From Mycolicibacterium vulneris (GTDB lineage Bacteria > Actinomycetota > Actinomycetes > Mycobacteriales > Mycobacteriaceae): a stretch of 64,000 bases of DNA. Under the pieces are notes generated by a model, which worked only from the letters and a program-made list of their open reading frames with translations, did not search any database and had not been told where the DNA came from. Positions within the stretch are counted from its first letter, which is position 1; each line of letters starts with the position of its first letter. The position numbers and the translations under genes are program-made. This document shows positions 34,954-43,849 of this stretch, one piece after another. The stretch covers positions 35,371-99,370 of the forward strand of contig NZ_NCXM01000025.1 in the NCBI RefSeq assembly GCF_002104765.1, given 5' to 3'.

Positions 34954-36285
34954 ATGGACCGCGCAAACACCCCGCGACCGGCCCGCAATCTGGCGGTCGA
35001 CTACTACCGGGTATCGGGCGTGGTGCTGATCGTGCTGGGACACTGGCTGGCTGGATCGGTGACCTACCACGACGGGCAATTCGGCCGGCAGAACCCGCTC
35101 GTTGACCTGCCCTGGACCCAGTGGCTGACGTGGCCCTTTCAGGCGGTGCCGGCGTTCTTCCTGGTTGCCGGCTATGCCGCCGCGGTGTCCTGGACCCATC
35201 GGCACGACACCGACGGCGTTTCGCGTCGAACCTGGGTGCAGCACCGGTTGGCGCGGGTCCTCGGGCCGACGGCGGTGTACGTCGTGCTGGTGTCGCTGGT
35301 GGTGGTGATCCTGGGCGCCTGCGGGGTGGCCGGCTCGGTGCTCGAGTACGCCGGCTGGGCGGTGGCGATGCACCTGTGGTTCCTAGCCGTGTATCTGGTC
35401 GTGGTATCGCTTACGCCGATTGCGATTGCCGCACAACGCCGTTGGGGACTGCTGGTGCCGGGGGTGCTCGCGTTGGTCGTTGCGGCGGTGGACGTCGCCC
35501 GGCTCGCCGGGCACGTCCCCTACCTCAACTGGGTGAATTATCTGCTGGGTTGGGGCACGCTGTATCAGCTCGGGATCGCTTGGCACGGCGGTTCATTGAC
35601 CGGCCGCAGGCCCTGGTTACTGGCCGGTGCTTCCGCGGTGGCGCTGGCGCTGCTGGTTTGGCTCAAGATCTACCCGGTCAGCATGATCGGCGTTCCCGGA
35701 CAGACCATCGACAACACGACACCGCCGACCGTGGCCCTGTTGGCGTTCGGATGCGCCCAGACCGGAATCGCGATGGCGGTCGCGCCCGCGCTCAACCGTG
35801 CGCTACGCGCCATCCGCGTGGAGCGCGCGTTGTCGGTCGCCAACAACAACATCATGGCCCTCTACCTGTGGCACATGATTCCCGTCGTGATCGTGGCGAT
35901 CGTCGGTTACCCGGCCGGGCTCTTGCCGCAGCTACCTGAAGGTAGCGCGGACTGGTGGCTGGCCCGGCTGGAATGGGTGGTCATCCTGAGCGTCGTGACC
36001 GCGGTAGAGATGGTGCTGCTGTTCTGGGCGCGAAGACTTTTCGCCGCTCCCCTGCCCCGGCTCGGTGTCCCGCTCACCGAGCGCTGGGTGGAGCCGGTGA
36101 TGCTGGCGGGTGCCGCGATGGCGGCCTACGCGCTGTCCATGATTGCTGCCGAGGGTTTCGCCCCCGACGGGCGCTATCCGTGGCTGACCGCAGTGATCTT
36201 CGCGGCCGGAGCGCTACTGGCGGCATTTCGCCCCGCCGCCGAGTCAACAACCCGTGGCCCGACGGTCGGGCACAGAACCGCATAG
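34954..36285 (+). CDS. Acyltransferase-3 family integral membrane protein
   Basis: The 443-residue protein has about ten membrane helices and the acyltransferase-3 signatures: RNLAVDYYRVSGVVLIVLGH (His about residue 30) and FQAVPAFFLVAGYAAAVSW. Such enzymes O-acylate sugars, peptidoglycan or exported glycolipids, moving acyl groups across the membrane. ATG 34954 starts a short charged N-terminus before the first helix; the frame is open 99 bases earlier. A perfect hairpin follows at 36302. Confidence 0.85.
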   Translation: MDRANTPRPARNLAVDYYRVSGVVLIVLGHWLAGSVTYHDGQFGRQNPLVDLPWTQWLTWPFQAVPAFFLVAGYAAAVSWTHRHDTDGVSRRTWVQHRLARVLGPTAVYVVLVSLVVVILGACGVAGSVLEYAGWAVAMHLWFLAVYLVVVSLTPIAIAAQRRWGLLVPGVLALVVAAVDVARLAGHVPYLNWVNYLLGWGTLYQLGIAWHGGSLTGRRPWLLAGASAVALALLVWLKIYPVSMIGVPGQTIDNTTPPTVALLAFGCAQTGIAMAVAPALNRALRAIRVERALSVANNNIMALYLWHMIPVVIVAIVGYPAGLLPQLPEGSADWWLARLEWVVILSVVTAVEMVLLFWARRLFAAPLPRLGVPLTERWVEPVMLAGAAMAAYALSMIAAEGFAPDGRYPWLTAVIFAAGALLAAFRPAAESTTRGPTVGHRTA

Positions 36286-36301
36286 CCGCGCGCGGAGCGA
36301 C

Positions 36302-36327
36302 TTACGGCCCCACGAGAGGGGCCGTAA
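36302..36327. terminator. Perfect hairpin after the acyltransferase gene
   Basis: TTACGGCCCC (36302-36311) pairs fully with GGGGCCGTAA (36318-36327) around ACGAGA. It begins 17 bases after the stop. Confidence 0.85.
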
Positions 36328-36438
36328 TACCCTGGCCGGACCGGTATTCACGGAGAAACGTCTCCGGCAGGCTTCGGATTACGTGAGTATCGAGCGCTCA
36401 GGCCCGGACGTAGATACCCTCGCGACGGGAGTACACAA

Positions 36439-36747
36439 ATGTCACATACCGCTACGCTCCACACCAACCATGTTCCTCGGCAGCGCGCTCAGGACGCCGA
36501 GCTTTTGAAAGAGTCGGGGGTTCACAAGCTGGTCGTCACGGACCGCGACGGGAACTGCCTGGCATTCGTCTTAGCCTGGGAGAGCTTCGATTACGACGCC
36601 GAGACGGACACCTACGTGTGCGTCGCCGACGGCGATGGCAGAGAACTGATGACTGTGTACACCGCCGGTGAGATCAAACCATCACCTCGCGCGAACACCT
36701 ATGTGGTAACCGCGCCGAACATGTTCGATGGTCGCAAAGGCCCCTAG
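36439..36747 (+). CDS. Small acidic protein of unknown function
   Basis: The 102-residue protein has a beta-rich centre (HKLVVTDRDGNCLAFVLAWE, DTYVCVADGDGRELMTVY) and a C-terminal NMFDGRKGP. It has no membrane segment. The ATG follows GGGAG after eight bases and is the only start giving this frame. It is flanked by a terminator hairpin upstream and a 162-base gap downstream, so it is probably monocistronic. The function is not recognised. Confidence 0.6.
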   Translation: MSHTATLHTNHVPRQRAQDAELLKESGVHKLVVTDRDGNCLAFVLAWESFDYDAETDTYVCVADGDGRELMTVYTAGEIKPSPRANTYVVTAPNMFDGRKGP

Positions 36748-36872
36748 ACCCCGCTGAGTTGCGGACGCCGGCCGCCGCCCGCCGTGGAGCGTCTCGGCTT
36801 CGCGTTCCCGTATGGCCACCCGCCCGCATCCTGCAACGGCGAGGGAACTTGACTTTGCGACGGTTATGATAG

Positions 36873-36886
36873 ACCGTTCGTACGGT
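36873..36886. promoter_or_regulatory. TetR operator candidate, copy 1 (autoregulation)
   Basis: ACCGT-TCGT-ACGGT is a perfect inverted repeat 24 bases before the TetR ATG. It contains CGTACGG, which recurs at 37699 and 37895 in the mce leader. Confidence 0.6.
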
Positions 36887-36909
36887 TAGTTTGTGCCGAA
36901 GGGTGGAAG

Positions 36910-37581
36910 ATGCCCCGATCGCCAGGTAGGCGAAGCGAGATTTTCGACGCGTTTGTCCGCTATGTCGCCGAACGCGGCTACGACAGAACGAATATGGGAG
37001 ACATCGCCGACGAGCTCGGTATGTCGAAGGGCACCATCGTTCATCACTTCGGTACCAAAGCGCAGATGTTGCGGGAGCTGGAAGAGACCCATCTGACCCG
37101 GCAACTCGACGTTTTGCAGATGGCGTGGACTCGCGTGGCCGCACCGCACGAGCGCATCGCCGCAATCATTTTCACCTCGGCACTGCTGCAAGTGATGGCC
37201 CGAGATGCGACGGTGGCAAGCCAGCGCGAGGTGGTTCAGTTATCCGATGATCCGGCGATGCAGCAAGTCCGCAAGCTGCGCAATCAATTGCAGAGCTTGG
37301 CGATTGACGAGATCCGCAACGGAATAGACAGCGGTGTGTTCCGAAGCGTCGATGTCGACCTGGCCGCACTCCAACTGTGGGGATCCCTGCAGTGGATGTG
37401 GGTGTGGTTCGATCCCACCGATTCCCGGACACCCGAACAAGTAGGGGCCGCTTTCGTCGACGTGTTCCTCGGCGGACTCCTGCTCGACCGGTTAGGGCTC
37501 GGCAAGTGGGCGGACCCGTCCTCGAACATCGTCTCGGTGGTGCGCGAATGCCTTGCCACGGTCACCGGTCCGACAGATTGA
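36910..37581 (+). CDS. TetR-family regulator beside the mce operon
   Basis: The 223-residue protein has an N-terminal TetR helix-turn-helix (about residues 8-55: SEIFDAFVRYVAERGYDRTN, IADELGMSKGTIVHHFGTK) and an all-helical ligand domain of the TetR_C_17/KstR2-like sort, with AIIFTSALLQVMARDATVAS. It is a likely repressor responding to a lipid or acyl-CoA. It is unlike the two-domain Mce3R (about 406 aa) and the GntR-type Mce1R/Mce2R. An inverted repeat in its own promoter recurs twice in the leader of the downstream yrbE-mce operon, suggesting it controls both. Confidence 0.9.
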   Translation: MPRSPGRRSEIFDAFVRYVAERGYDRTNMGDIADELGMSKGTIVHHFGTKAQMLRELEETHLTRQLDVLQMAWTRVAAPHERIAAIIFTSALLQVMARDATVASQREVVQLSDDPAMQQVRKLRNQLQSLAIDEIRNGIDSGVFRSVDVDLAALQLWGSLQWMWVWFDPTDSRTPEQVGAAFVDVFLGGLLLDRLGLGKWADPSSNIVSVVRECLATVTGPTD

Positions 37582-37695
37582 CCGTAATAGCATCGAAATG
37601 ATTTGGGCGGGACGGTAACTGGTTGCACCGGTTTCGCTTGAAGCGCCGAGTCGTCCTGCACTGACATCCGTCGAACGATTGCGACAAGGCGTCAT

Positions 37696-37708
37696 TACCG
37701 TACGGATA
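37696..37708. promoter_or_regulatory. TetR operator candidate, copy 2
   Basis: TACCGTACGGATA contains the perfect palindrome CCGTACGG (37698-37705), shared with copies 1 and 3. Confidence 0.5.
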
Positions 37709-37886
37709 GTCAGTTCTGACCCACGGCTTCCGCGCGGCACCATTGCGAGAATACCCTGCCGCCGGCCACGGAGCGGCCGTGCCTATGACACAAACTGCCA
37801 GGTAATGGAGGTTTCGGCGGGTTGGGCAGCCCGAAGATTCGTCCACGAACTTCTTATCGTCAGCCCGCGTGCACCTGCCACGTTAT

Positions 37887-37905
37887 TGACTGTCCGTACG
37901 GTCAA
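37887..37905. promoter_or_regulatory. TetR operator candidate, copy 3
   Basis: TTGACTGTCCGTACGGTCA contains CCGTACGG (37894-37901) and an outer TGAC/GTCA pair. It lies 370 bases before the yrbE start. Confidence 0.55.
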
Positions 37906-38274
37906 ATGTAATAGTGGCTGCGTGGCGCAAACGCGTGCGGCATGGAGCCGAAGGGCGCAGGCCCAGAGTGCCGAGTGGGAGGACCGGCTGGCCGGCTGGT
38001 GTCGTGACCGAGGTGATGGGCCACGCAACGTGCCTTCCCAGCCATCGGGGCACCGATACTTAGGGCAACGGCACCCGATGGCGTCGTCATTCCAAATGGA
38101 CACGAAATATTCAGTGATGCAACTCGTTTCGCGACGCGGTCGCGCGGCAAATGAACCCGGCGATCGGGACCACGTTCACCGTCGCCATCGCCACCCCGGG
38201 ACAGCGGGTTGCCCGCTCGGACAATCAATGCGGACCTTGCGACACGTTGCGTGCCCGCGTCAAGGGCGGCACCG

Positions 38275-39069
38275 GTGACTACCGCGCACCTGGTCCCCAG
38301 CAAATTAGGGCGACACATCCGACCGGGCACCGAAGTGGCCGGCGGTTTCTTCCGCATGTGCATGTTGACCGGTAAAGCGCTGCGGCAGCCATTCGAGTGG
38401 CGCGAGTTCATCTGGAATGGCTGGTTTCTCATGCGGGTATCGCTCCTGCCCACCATCGCGGTGTCCATCCCGGAAACCGTGCTGCTCATCTTCACGCTCA
38501 ACCTGCTGCTGGCCGAGATCGGCGCCTCCGACGTCTCCGGTGCCGGTGCCGCCATCGGTGCGGTCACGCAGCTCGGCCCGATCGTGACGGTGCTGGTGGT
38601 CGCCGGCGCGGGCGGCACCGCCATCTGCGCCGACCTCGGCGCGCGCACCATCCGCGAGGAAATCGACGCGCTCGAGGTGCTCGGAATCGACCCGATCCAC
38701 CGGCTGGTGGTGCCCCGCGTCGTCGCCTCGACGCTCGTCGCGGTGCTGCTCAACGGCCTCGTCGTCGCCGTCGGCCTCGGGGGCGGCTACCTGTTCAGCG
38801 TGTACCTGCAGAACGTCTCGAGCGGTGCCTACCTGTCAACGCTGACGGCGCTCACCGGCCTGCCCGAGGTGGTGATCGCATTCATCAAGGCCGCCACGTT
38901 CGGTCTGATCGCCGGGCTGATCGGCTGTTACCGCGGACTGATCGTCCGCGGCGGTTCCAAAGGGTTGGGCACTGCCGTCAACGAGACGGTGGTGCTGTGC
39001 TTCATCGCACTTTTCGCGGTCAACGCGGCGCTGACCACCATCGGCGTGCGATTCGGAACGGGACGCTGA
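38275..39069 (+). CDS. yrbEA: YrbE-family permease, first copy (yrbEA of an mce operon)
   Basis: The chosen product is 264 residues, the usual length. It has about five membrane helices and the MlaE/YrbE region with FTLNLLLAEIGASDVSGAG, DLGARTIREEIDALEVLGIDP (about 125-145, the EExDALxxLGxxP loop typical of YrbE) and VVPRVVAS. Two YrbE proteins form the membrane part of an ABC-type lipid importer whose ATPase (MceG/Mkl) is encoded elsewhere. The GTG at 38275 after AAGGGCGG was chosen; the frame is open from 38209. It is followed by yrbEB after one base. Confidence 0.92.
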   Translation: MTTAHLVPSKLGRHIRPGTEVAGGFFRMCMLTGKALRQPFEWREFIWNGWFLMRVSLLPTIAVSIPETVLLIFTLNLLLAEIGASDVSGAGAAIGAVTQLGPIVTVLVVAGAGGTAICADLGARTIREEIDALEVLGIDPIHRLVVPRVVASTLVAVLLNGLVVAVGLGGGYLFSVYLQNVSSGAYLSTLTALTGLPEVVIAFIKAATFGLIAGLIGCYRGLIVRGGSKGLGTAVNETVVLCFIALFAVNAALTTIGVRFGTGR

Positions 39070-39070
39070 C

Positions 39071-39943
39071 ATGACCGCGACTACAACAGTTCCCTCACGG
39101 CACATCCACTTTCCGCGAGCCACCCTCAGTCGATACGGCGCCGCCCCGGACCGGTTACTGGTCGAGATCGGTCAAATAGTGTGGTTCGCCCTGACCGCCA
39201 TCGGGCAGATTCCCTTCGCCATGCATCGCTACCGCAGGGAGATGCTGCGCATGGTTGCCCAGATGGGCATGGGTACCGGCGCGATGGCCGTGGTCGGTGG
39301 CACCGCCGCCATCGTCGGCTTCATTACCCTGTCCGCGGGTTCACTGGTCGCCATCCAGGGCTACGCGACGCTGGGCAACATCGGTGTCGAGGCGTTCACC
39401 GGTTTTTTGGCCGCACTGGTCAATGTGCGGTTCGTGGCGCCGGTGGCCGCCGGTCAGGCGCTGGCCGCTACGGTCGGCGCCGGCGCCACCGCCGAACTGG
39501 GCGCCATGCGCATCAGCCAGGAGATCGACGCGCTCGAGGTGATGAGTATCCGGTCGGTCGCCTACCTGGCGTCCACCCGGGTCGTGGCGGGTCTGATCGT
39601 CATCATCCCGCTCTACGGGTTGGCTATAACCATGGCCTTCCTGTCCCAGCAAGTCACCACGGTGTTCTTCTACGGACAGTCCATCGGCACGTACAACCAC
39701 TACTTCCACACATTCCTGCGCCTCAACGACGTGGGCTGGTCCTTCGCCGAGGTGATCCTGGTTGCAATCGTCGTGATGACCACCCACTGCTACTACGGCT
39801 ACACCGCCACCGGCGGGCCGGTCGGCGTCGGCGAGGCGGTCGGCCGGTCGATGCGTCTGTCGCTGATCACGATCGTCGTGGTGGTCGTGCTGACCGCGAT
39901 GGCGGTCTACGGAAAAACGCCGAACTTCAACCTCACCGTGTAG
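39071..39943 (+). CDS. yrbEB: YrbE-family permease, second copy (yrbEB)
   Basis: The 290-residue YrbE paralogue has about five helices, FVAPVAAGQALAATVGAGAT, ISQEIDALEVMSIRSVAYLA (the same coupling-loop position as in yrbEA) and STRVVAGLIVIIPLYG. An N-terminal basic stretch precedes the first helix (HRYRREMLRMVAQMG). With yrbEA it forms the heterodimeric permease. The ATG at 39071 follows the yrbEA stop directly; mceA starts six bases after its stop. Confidence 0.93.
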   Translation: MTATTTVPSRHIHFPRATLSRYGAAPDRLLVEIGQIVWFALTAIGQIPFAMHRYRREMLRMVAQMGMGTGAMAVVGGTAAIVGFITLSAGSLVAIQGYATLGNIGVEAFTGFLAALVNVRFVAPVAAGQALAATVGAGATAELGAMRISQEIDALEVMSIRSVAYLASTRVVAGLIVIIPLYGLAITMAFLSQQVTTVFFYGQSIGTYNHYFHTFLRLNDVGWSFAEVILVAIVVMTTHCYYGYTATGGPVGVGEAVGRSMRLSLITIVVVVVLTAMAVYGKTPNFNLTV

Positions 39944-39948
39944 CCGCC

Positions 39949-41256
39949 ATGACACGCCCGGCGCAGGAGAACTCGCCACGCATCCCGCCGTACCGGACGG
40001 CGGCGACGGTGTTCCTGGTGGTCGCCGCGGCGGTACTGGCGTTCGTGTGGCTGCAGTTTCGGGGTCAGCTCACGCCGACGACGCGCCTGACGATGTTGGC
40101 TCCCCGGTCGGGTTTGGTGATGGACCCGGGATCGAAGGTCACCTACAACGGCGTGGAAATCGGCCGGGTGGCCAGCATTTCGGAGGTCGAGCGTGACGGC
40201 ACACCGGTGGCCAAGTTCGTCTTGAACGTGAATCCGAAATACATCGAACTGATTCCGGCCAACGTGGACGCAAACATCAAGGCGACCACGGTGTTCGGCA
40301 ACAAGTACGTGTCGCTTACATCACCGAAACACTCTACGCCGCAACGCATCACATCACAGCGCGTGATCGATGCGAGGTCGGTGACGACGGAGTTCAATAC
40401 GCTGTTCGAGACGCTCACCACCATCACGGAAAAGCTGGATCCGGTCAAGGTGAACCTGACACTGGCCGCGGCCGCGCAGGCGTTGTCCGGCTTGGGCGAC
40501 AAGTTCGGGCAGTCGATCGTCAACGCCAACGCCATCCTCGACGACATCAATCCGCAAATGCCGCAGATCCGGCACGACATTCAACAGTTGGGCGCCCTGG
40601 GCGACATCTATGCCAACGCCGCGCCGGACCTGCTCGACTCCCTGAACAATGCGGTGACCACGGCGCGCACGCTGCACCGTCAGGAGGCCGACCTGGACGC
40701 CGCATTGTTGGCCGCGACCGGGCTGGGCCACACCGGCGCGGATATCGTCGCCCGCGGCGGCCCCTACCTGCAACGGGGTGTCGCCGATCTGGTGACCACC
40801 GCCGGACTGCTCGACACCTACAGCCCCGAGATCTTCTGCACCATCCGCAACTATTACGACGAAGAACCCCATGCCTACGAAACAACGGGCGGAGGCAACG
40901 GCTACGCGCTGAAAACCATGACCGAGCTGACGTCGGGGTTGGGCGGCATCCTCACGCTTCCCGGGTTGACCGGCACGGCGGCCACCCTGGGACTTCTCGG
41001 GCTGGCCGGACTGGTCGGCGGGGCGCCGAATCCCTTTGTGTACCCGGACAATCTGCCACGGGTGAACGCCCACGGCGGACCGGGGGGTGCGCCGGGCTGC
41101 TGGCATGCCGTCAGCCATGACCTGTGGCCGGCGCCGAGTCTGGTGGTGGACACCGGCGCCAGCCTCGCGCCGTACAACCACCTGGACACCGGCTCACCGT
41201 ACGCAATCGAGTACGTCTGGGGCCGTCAGGTCGGGGACAACACGATCAACCCATGA
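39949..41256 (+). CDS. mceA: Mce family protein MceA
   Basis: The 435-residue protein has an N-terminal signal anchor (about residues 18-38), the MCE domain (about 42-120: SGLVMDPGSKVTYNGVEIGRV, VFGNKYVSLTSP), then a long helical MceA-type DUF3407 region with repeated coiled-coil heptads. The Pro/Gly-rich end contains PDNLPRVNAHGGPGGAPGCW and PYAIEYVWGRQ. It forms one subunit of the periplasm-spanning hexameric lipid tunnel. The ATG follows yrbEB by six bases and overlaps mceB (ATGA). Confidence 0.94.
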   Translation: MTRPAQENSPRIPPYRTAATVFLVVAAAVLAFVWLQFRGQLTPTTRLTMLAPRSGLVMDPGSKVTYNGVEIGRVASISEVERDGTPVAKFVLNVNPKYIELIPANVDANIKATTVFGNKYVSLTSPKHSTPQRITSQRVIDARSVTTEFNTLFETLTTITEKLDPVKVNLTLAAAAQALSGLGDKFGQSIVNANAILDDINPQMPQIRHDIQQLGALGDIYANAAPDLLDSLNNAVTTARTLHRQEADLDAALLAATGLGHTGADIVARGGPYLQRGVADLVTTAGLLDTYSPEIFCTIRNYYDEEPHAYETTGGGNGYALKTMTELTSGLGGILTLPGLTGTAATLGLLGLAGLVGGAPNPFVYPDNLPRVNAHGGPGGAPGCWHAVSHDLWPAPSLVVDTGASLAPYNHLDTGSPYAIEYVWGRQVGDNTINP

Positions 41257-42293
41257 AGATCACCGGCTCCGCTATCAAGCTCGGCATCGTCTCACTGGTG
41301 CTGCTGGTGATCACCGTGTCGATCGTCGTGGTGTTCGCCCAGATGCGCTTCAACAGCACCAACACCTATTCCGCGGAGTTCAGGAATGCCGGCGGGCTGA
41401 AAAACGGCCAGTTTGTCCGCGCCTCCGGAGTCGAGATCGGCAAGGTCAAAGCGGTGCGCCTGATCGACGGCGGCCAGCGGGTTTTGGTGGACTTCGACGT
41501 CGATCGCTCGGCGACGCTCTACCAGTCGACGACCGCGCAGATCCGCTATCTCAACCTGTTCGCCGACCGTTACCTGGAGCTCAAGCGCGGCGAGGGCGAG
41601 GGCGCCGACCGGGTCCTGCCGCCGGGCGGATTCATCCCGCTGTCCCGAACGTCACCGCCGCTGGACCTCGACGCCCTGATCGGTGGTTTCAAGCCACTGT
41701 TCCGGGCGCTCGACCCGGAAAAGGTCAACACCATCGCGTCGGCCATCATCACCGTCTTCCAGGGGCAGGGCGGCACCATCAACGACATCCTCGACCAGAC
41801 CGCGAGGCTGACCGCGCACCTCGCCGAACGCGACCAGGCGATCGGCGAGGTGATCAAGAACCTGAACACGGTGCTAGACACCACAGTTCGGCATCGCAAG
41901 GAGTTCGACCAGACCATCGATAACTTCGAGAGATTGATCACCGGGCTGCAAAACCACGCCGACCCGCTGGCCGCCGGCACCGCGAACATCAGCAACGCCG
42001 CCGGAACGGTGGCCGACCTGCTCTCGGACAACCGCGCTCTGCTGCACAACACGATCAACTACCTGCAGGCCCTGCAGCAGCCGCTCGCCGACCAACGCGA
42101 TCAGCTCGGCGATCTGATCCACAAGACGCCGACCGCGCTCAACCTGATCGGCCGCAGCATTGGGCTCTACGGCGACTGGGTGAACTTCTACGTCTGCGAC
42201 CTCACGATCAAATGGAACGGACTGCAAGCCGGCGGCCCGGTGCGCACGGTTCGGATCTGGCAACAGCCCACCGGTAGGTGCACGCCGCAATGA
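41253..42293 (+). CDS. mceB: Mce family protein MceB
   Basis: The 346-residue product has a signal anchor (about residues 10-30), an MCE domain (about 37-112: TYSAEFRNAGGLKNGQFVRAS, GVEIGKVKAV, RYLELKRGEG) and a helical domain full of TINDILDQT / NRALLHNTINYL-type heptads. It is shorter than MceA, as usual for B subunits, and ends in a conserved Cys (GRCTPQ). ATG 41253 overlaps the mceA stop (ATGA); the longer frame upstream is antisense-like sequence. Confidence 0.94.
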   Translation: MKITGSAIKLGIVSLVLLVITVSIVVVFAQMRFNSTNTYSAEFRNAGGLKNGQFVRASGVEIGKVKAVRLIDGGQRVLVDFDVDRSATLYQSTTAQIRYLNLFADRYLELKRGEGEGADRVLPPGGFIPLSRTSPPLDLDALIGGFKPLFRALDPEKVNTIASAIITVFQGQGGTINDILDQTARLTAHLAERDQAIGEVIKNLNTVLDTTVRHRKEFDQTIDNFERLITGLQNHADPLAAGTANISNAAGTVADLLSDNRALLHNTINYLQALQQPLADQRDQLGDLIHKTPTALNLIGRSIGLYGDWVNFYVCDLTIKWNGLQAGGPVRTVRIWQQPTGRCTPQ

Positions 42294-43849
42294 GAACACT
42301 GACGGAATTCAACCGCGGCCGGGTCGGCCTGATGGGCATTACCGTGCTTTTGCTCGTGGTCGCCGTCGGCCAAAGTTTCACCAGTATCCCGATGATGTTC
42401 GCCAGTCCGAGCTATTACGGGCAATTCACCGACACCGGTCAACTCAATAAAGGCGACAAGGTGCGCATCTCCGGCGTGAACGTCGGCAAGGTGGAAGCGC
42501 TCGAGATCGACGGCGATCACGTCCGAATCAAGTTTTCCATCGGCGGCAACACCATCGGCACCGAGAGCCGGCTCGCGATCAAGACCGACACCATCCTGGG
42601 CAAGAAGGTGCTCGAGATCGAGCCGCGGGGAAGCCGGCCGTTGCGGCCCGGGGAGGGGTTGCCGCTGGGTCAGAGCACCACCCCCTATCAGCTTTACGAC
42701 GCGGCCTTCGACGTCACCAAGGCCGCCACCGGCTGGGATATCGACACCGTTAAGCAGTCGCTGAACGTCTTGTCGCAGACCGTCGATCAGACCTACCCGC
42801 ATCTGAGTTCGGCACTCGACGGCTTGGCCAAATTCTCCGACACCATCGGTAAACGCGACGAACAGATCAAACACCTACTCGCTCAGGCCCACCAGGTGGC
42901 CAGCGTGCTGGGTGACCGCAGCGAACAAATCAACAGGTTGTTGGTCAACACGAAGACGCTGCTGGCCGCGTTCAACGAACGTGGCCGCGCCATCGCCGCC
43001 CTGCTGCAGAACGTCTCCGCCTTCTCGACCGAGGTCCAGGGGTTCATCAACGACAACCCGAACCTCAATCCCGTGCTCGAACAGTTGCGTGCCATCAGCG
43101 ACGTGCTGGTGGCACGCAAAGACGACCTGGCCCAAACCCTCACATACGTCAGCCAATTCGCCGCATCGCTGGGTGAATCCGTCGCATCGGGACCGTACTT
43201 CAAGATAGTCCTGTCCAACCTGCTGCCCTATTGGGTCTTGCAGCCGTGGGTCGACGCCGCCTTCAAGAAGCGTGGCATCGATCCGGAAAACTTCTGGCGC
43301 AGCGCCGGTCTGCCCGAGTTCCGCTGGCCCGATCCCAACGGCACCCGACTCCCCAACGGCGCGCCGCCGCCCGCACCTCCGGTGCTCGAGGGCACCCCGG
43401 ATCATCCGGGACCGGCCGTCCCGCCCGGAACGGCGTGCTCTTACACGCCGCCGCCTGACGCGCTGCCGAGGCCGTGGAACCCGTTGCCGTGCGCTGGTGT
43501 TGACGCCGGCCCGTTCGGTGGCAGCTTCCCGGCACCGATCGATGTGCAGACGTCGCCGCCCAATCCGAACGGCCTGCCGCCGACTCCGGGGATCCCGATC
43601 GCCGGGCGCCCGGGTGAACCGCCACCCGACGTCCCGGGCACACCGGTTCCGCTGCCCACCCAAGCGCCGCCGGGCGCGCGCACCGAGAACCTGCAGCCCG
43701 CCGGCCCCACCCCGCCACCGTCGACGTTCGCGCCCGGACTGCCGCCGGGGCCACCCGCCCCACCGGGGCCCGGGCCGCAGTTGCCGGCACCGTTCGTCAA
43801 CCCCGGCGGCACGGGCGGCAGCGGCATCACGGGGGGGAGCCAGAATTGA
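42290..43849 (+). CDS. mceC: Mce family protein MceC with proline-rich tail
   Basis: The 519-residue protein has an N-terminal anchor (about 12-32), an MCE domain (about 37-115: GQFTDTGQLNKGDKVRISG, VNVGKVEAL, KVLEIEPRG), a helical domain to about 350, then about 160 residues of Pro/Gly/Ala-rich low-complexity sequence (PPPAPPVLEG, PPGPPAPPGPGPQLPAP). Proline-rich extensions are typical of C subunits and probably reach through the cell wall. ATG 42290 overlaps the mceB stop (ATGA). Confidence 0.94.
   Translation: MRTLTEFNRGRVGLMGITVLLLVVAVGQSFTSIPMMFASPSYYGQFTDTGQLNKGDKVRISGVNVGKVEALEIDGDHVRIKFSIGGNTIGTESRLAIKTDTILGKKVLEIEPRGSRPLRPGEGLPLGQSTTPYQLYDAAFDVTKAATGWDIDTVKQSLNVLSQTVDQTYPHLSSALDGLAKFSDTIGKRDEQIKHLLAQAHQVASVLGDRSEQINRLLVNTKTLLAAFNERGRAIAALLQNVSAFSTEVQGFINDNPNLNPVLEQLRAISDVLVARKDDLAQTLTYVSQFAASLGESVASGPYFKIVLSNLLPYWVLQPWVDAAFKKRGIDPENFWRSAGLPEFRWPDPNGTRLPNGAPPPAPPVLEGTPDHPGPAVPPGTACSYTPPPDALPRPWNPLPCAGVDAGPFGGSFPAPIDVQTSPPNPNGLPPTPGIPIAGRPGEPPPDVPGTPVPLPTQAPPGARTENLQPAGPTPPPSTFAPGLPPGPPAPPGPGPQLPAPFVNPGGTGGSGITGGSQN

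Larger units (their letters stand above)
37582..38274 (+). promoter_or_regulatory. Leader/intergenic region of the mce operon, 693 bases, no convincing gene
   Basis: One 199-codon frame crosses it (37679-38278) but is Arg/Pro-rich, lacks a domain, has no good ribosome-binding site and runs into the yrbE start, so I do not call it. The region holds two CCGTACGG palindromes (37698-37705 and 37894-37901), plus a half-site TTGACCGTAATAG just after the TetR stop. The rest is lower in GC than the genes beside it. It probably carries the mce promoter and regulator sites. Confidence 0.55.

Noticed and set aside
37679..38278. A 199-codon frame in the mce leader
   Set aside because: No ribosome-binding site, no domain, Arg/Pro/Ser-rich, and it runs through the yrbEA start.
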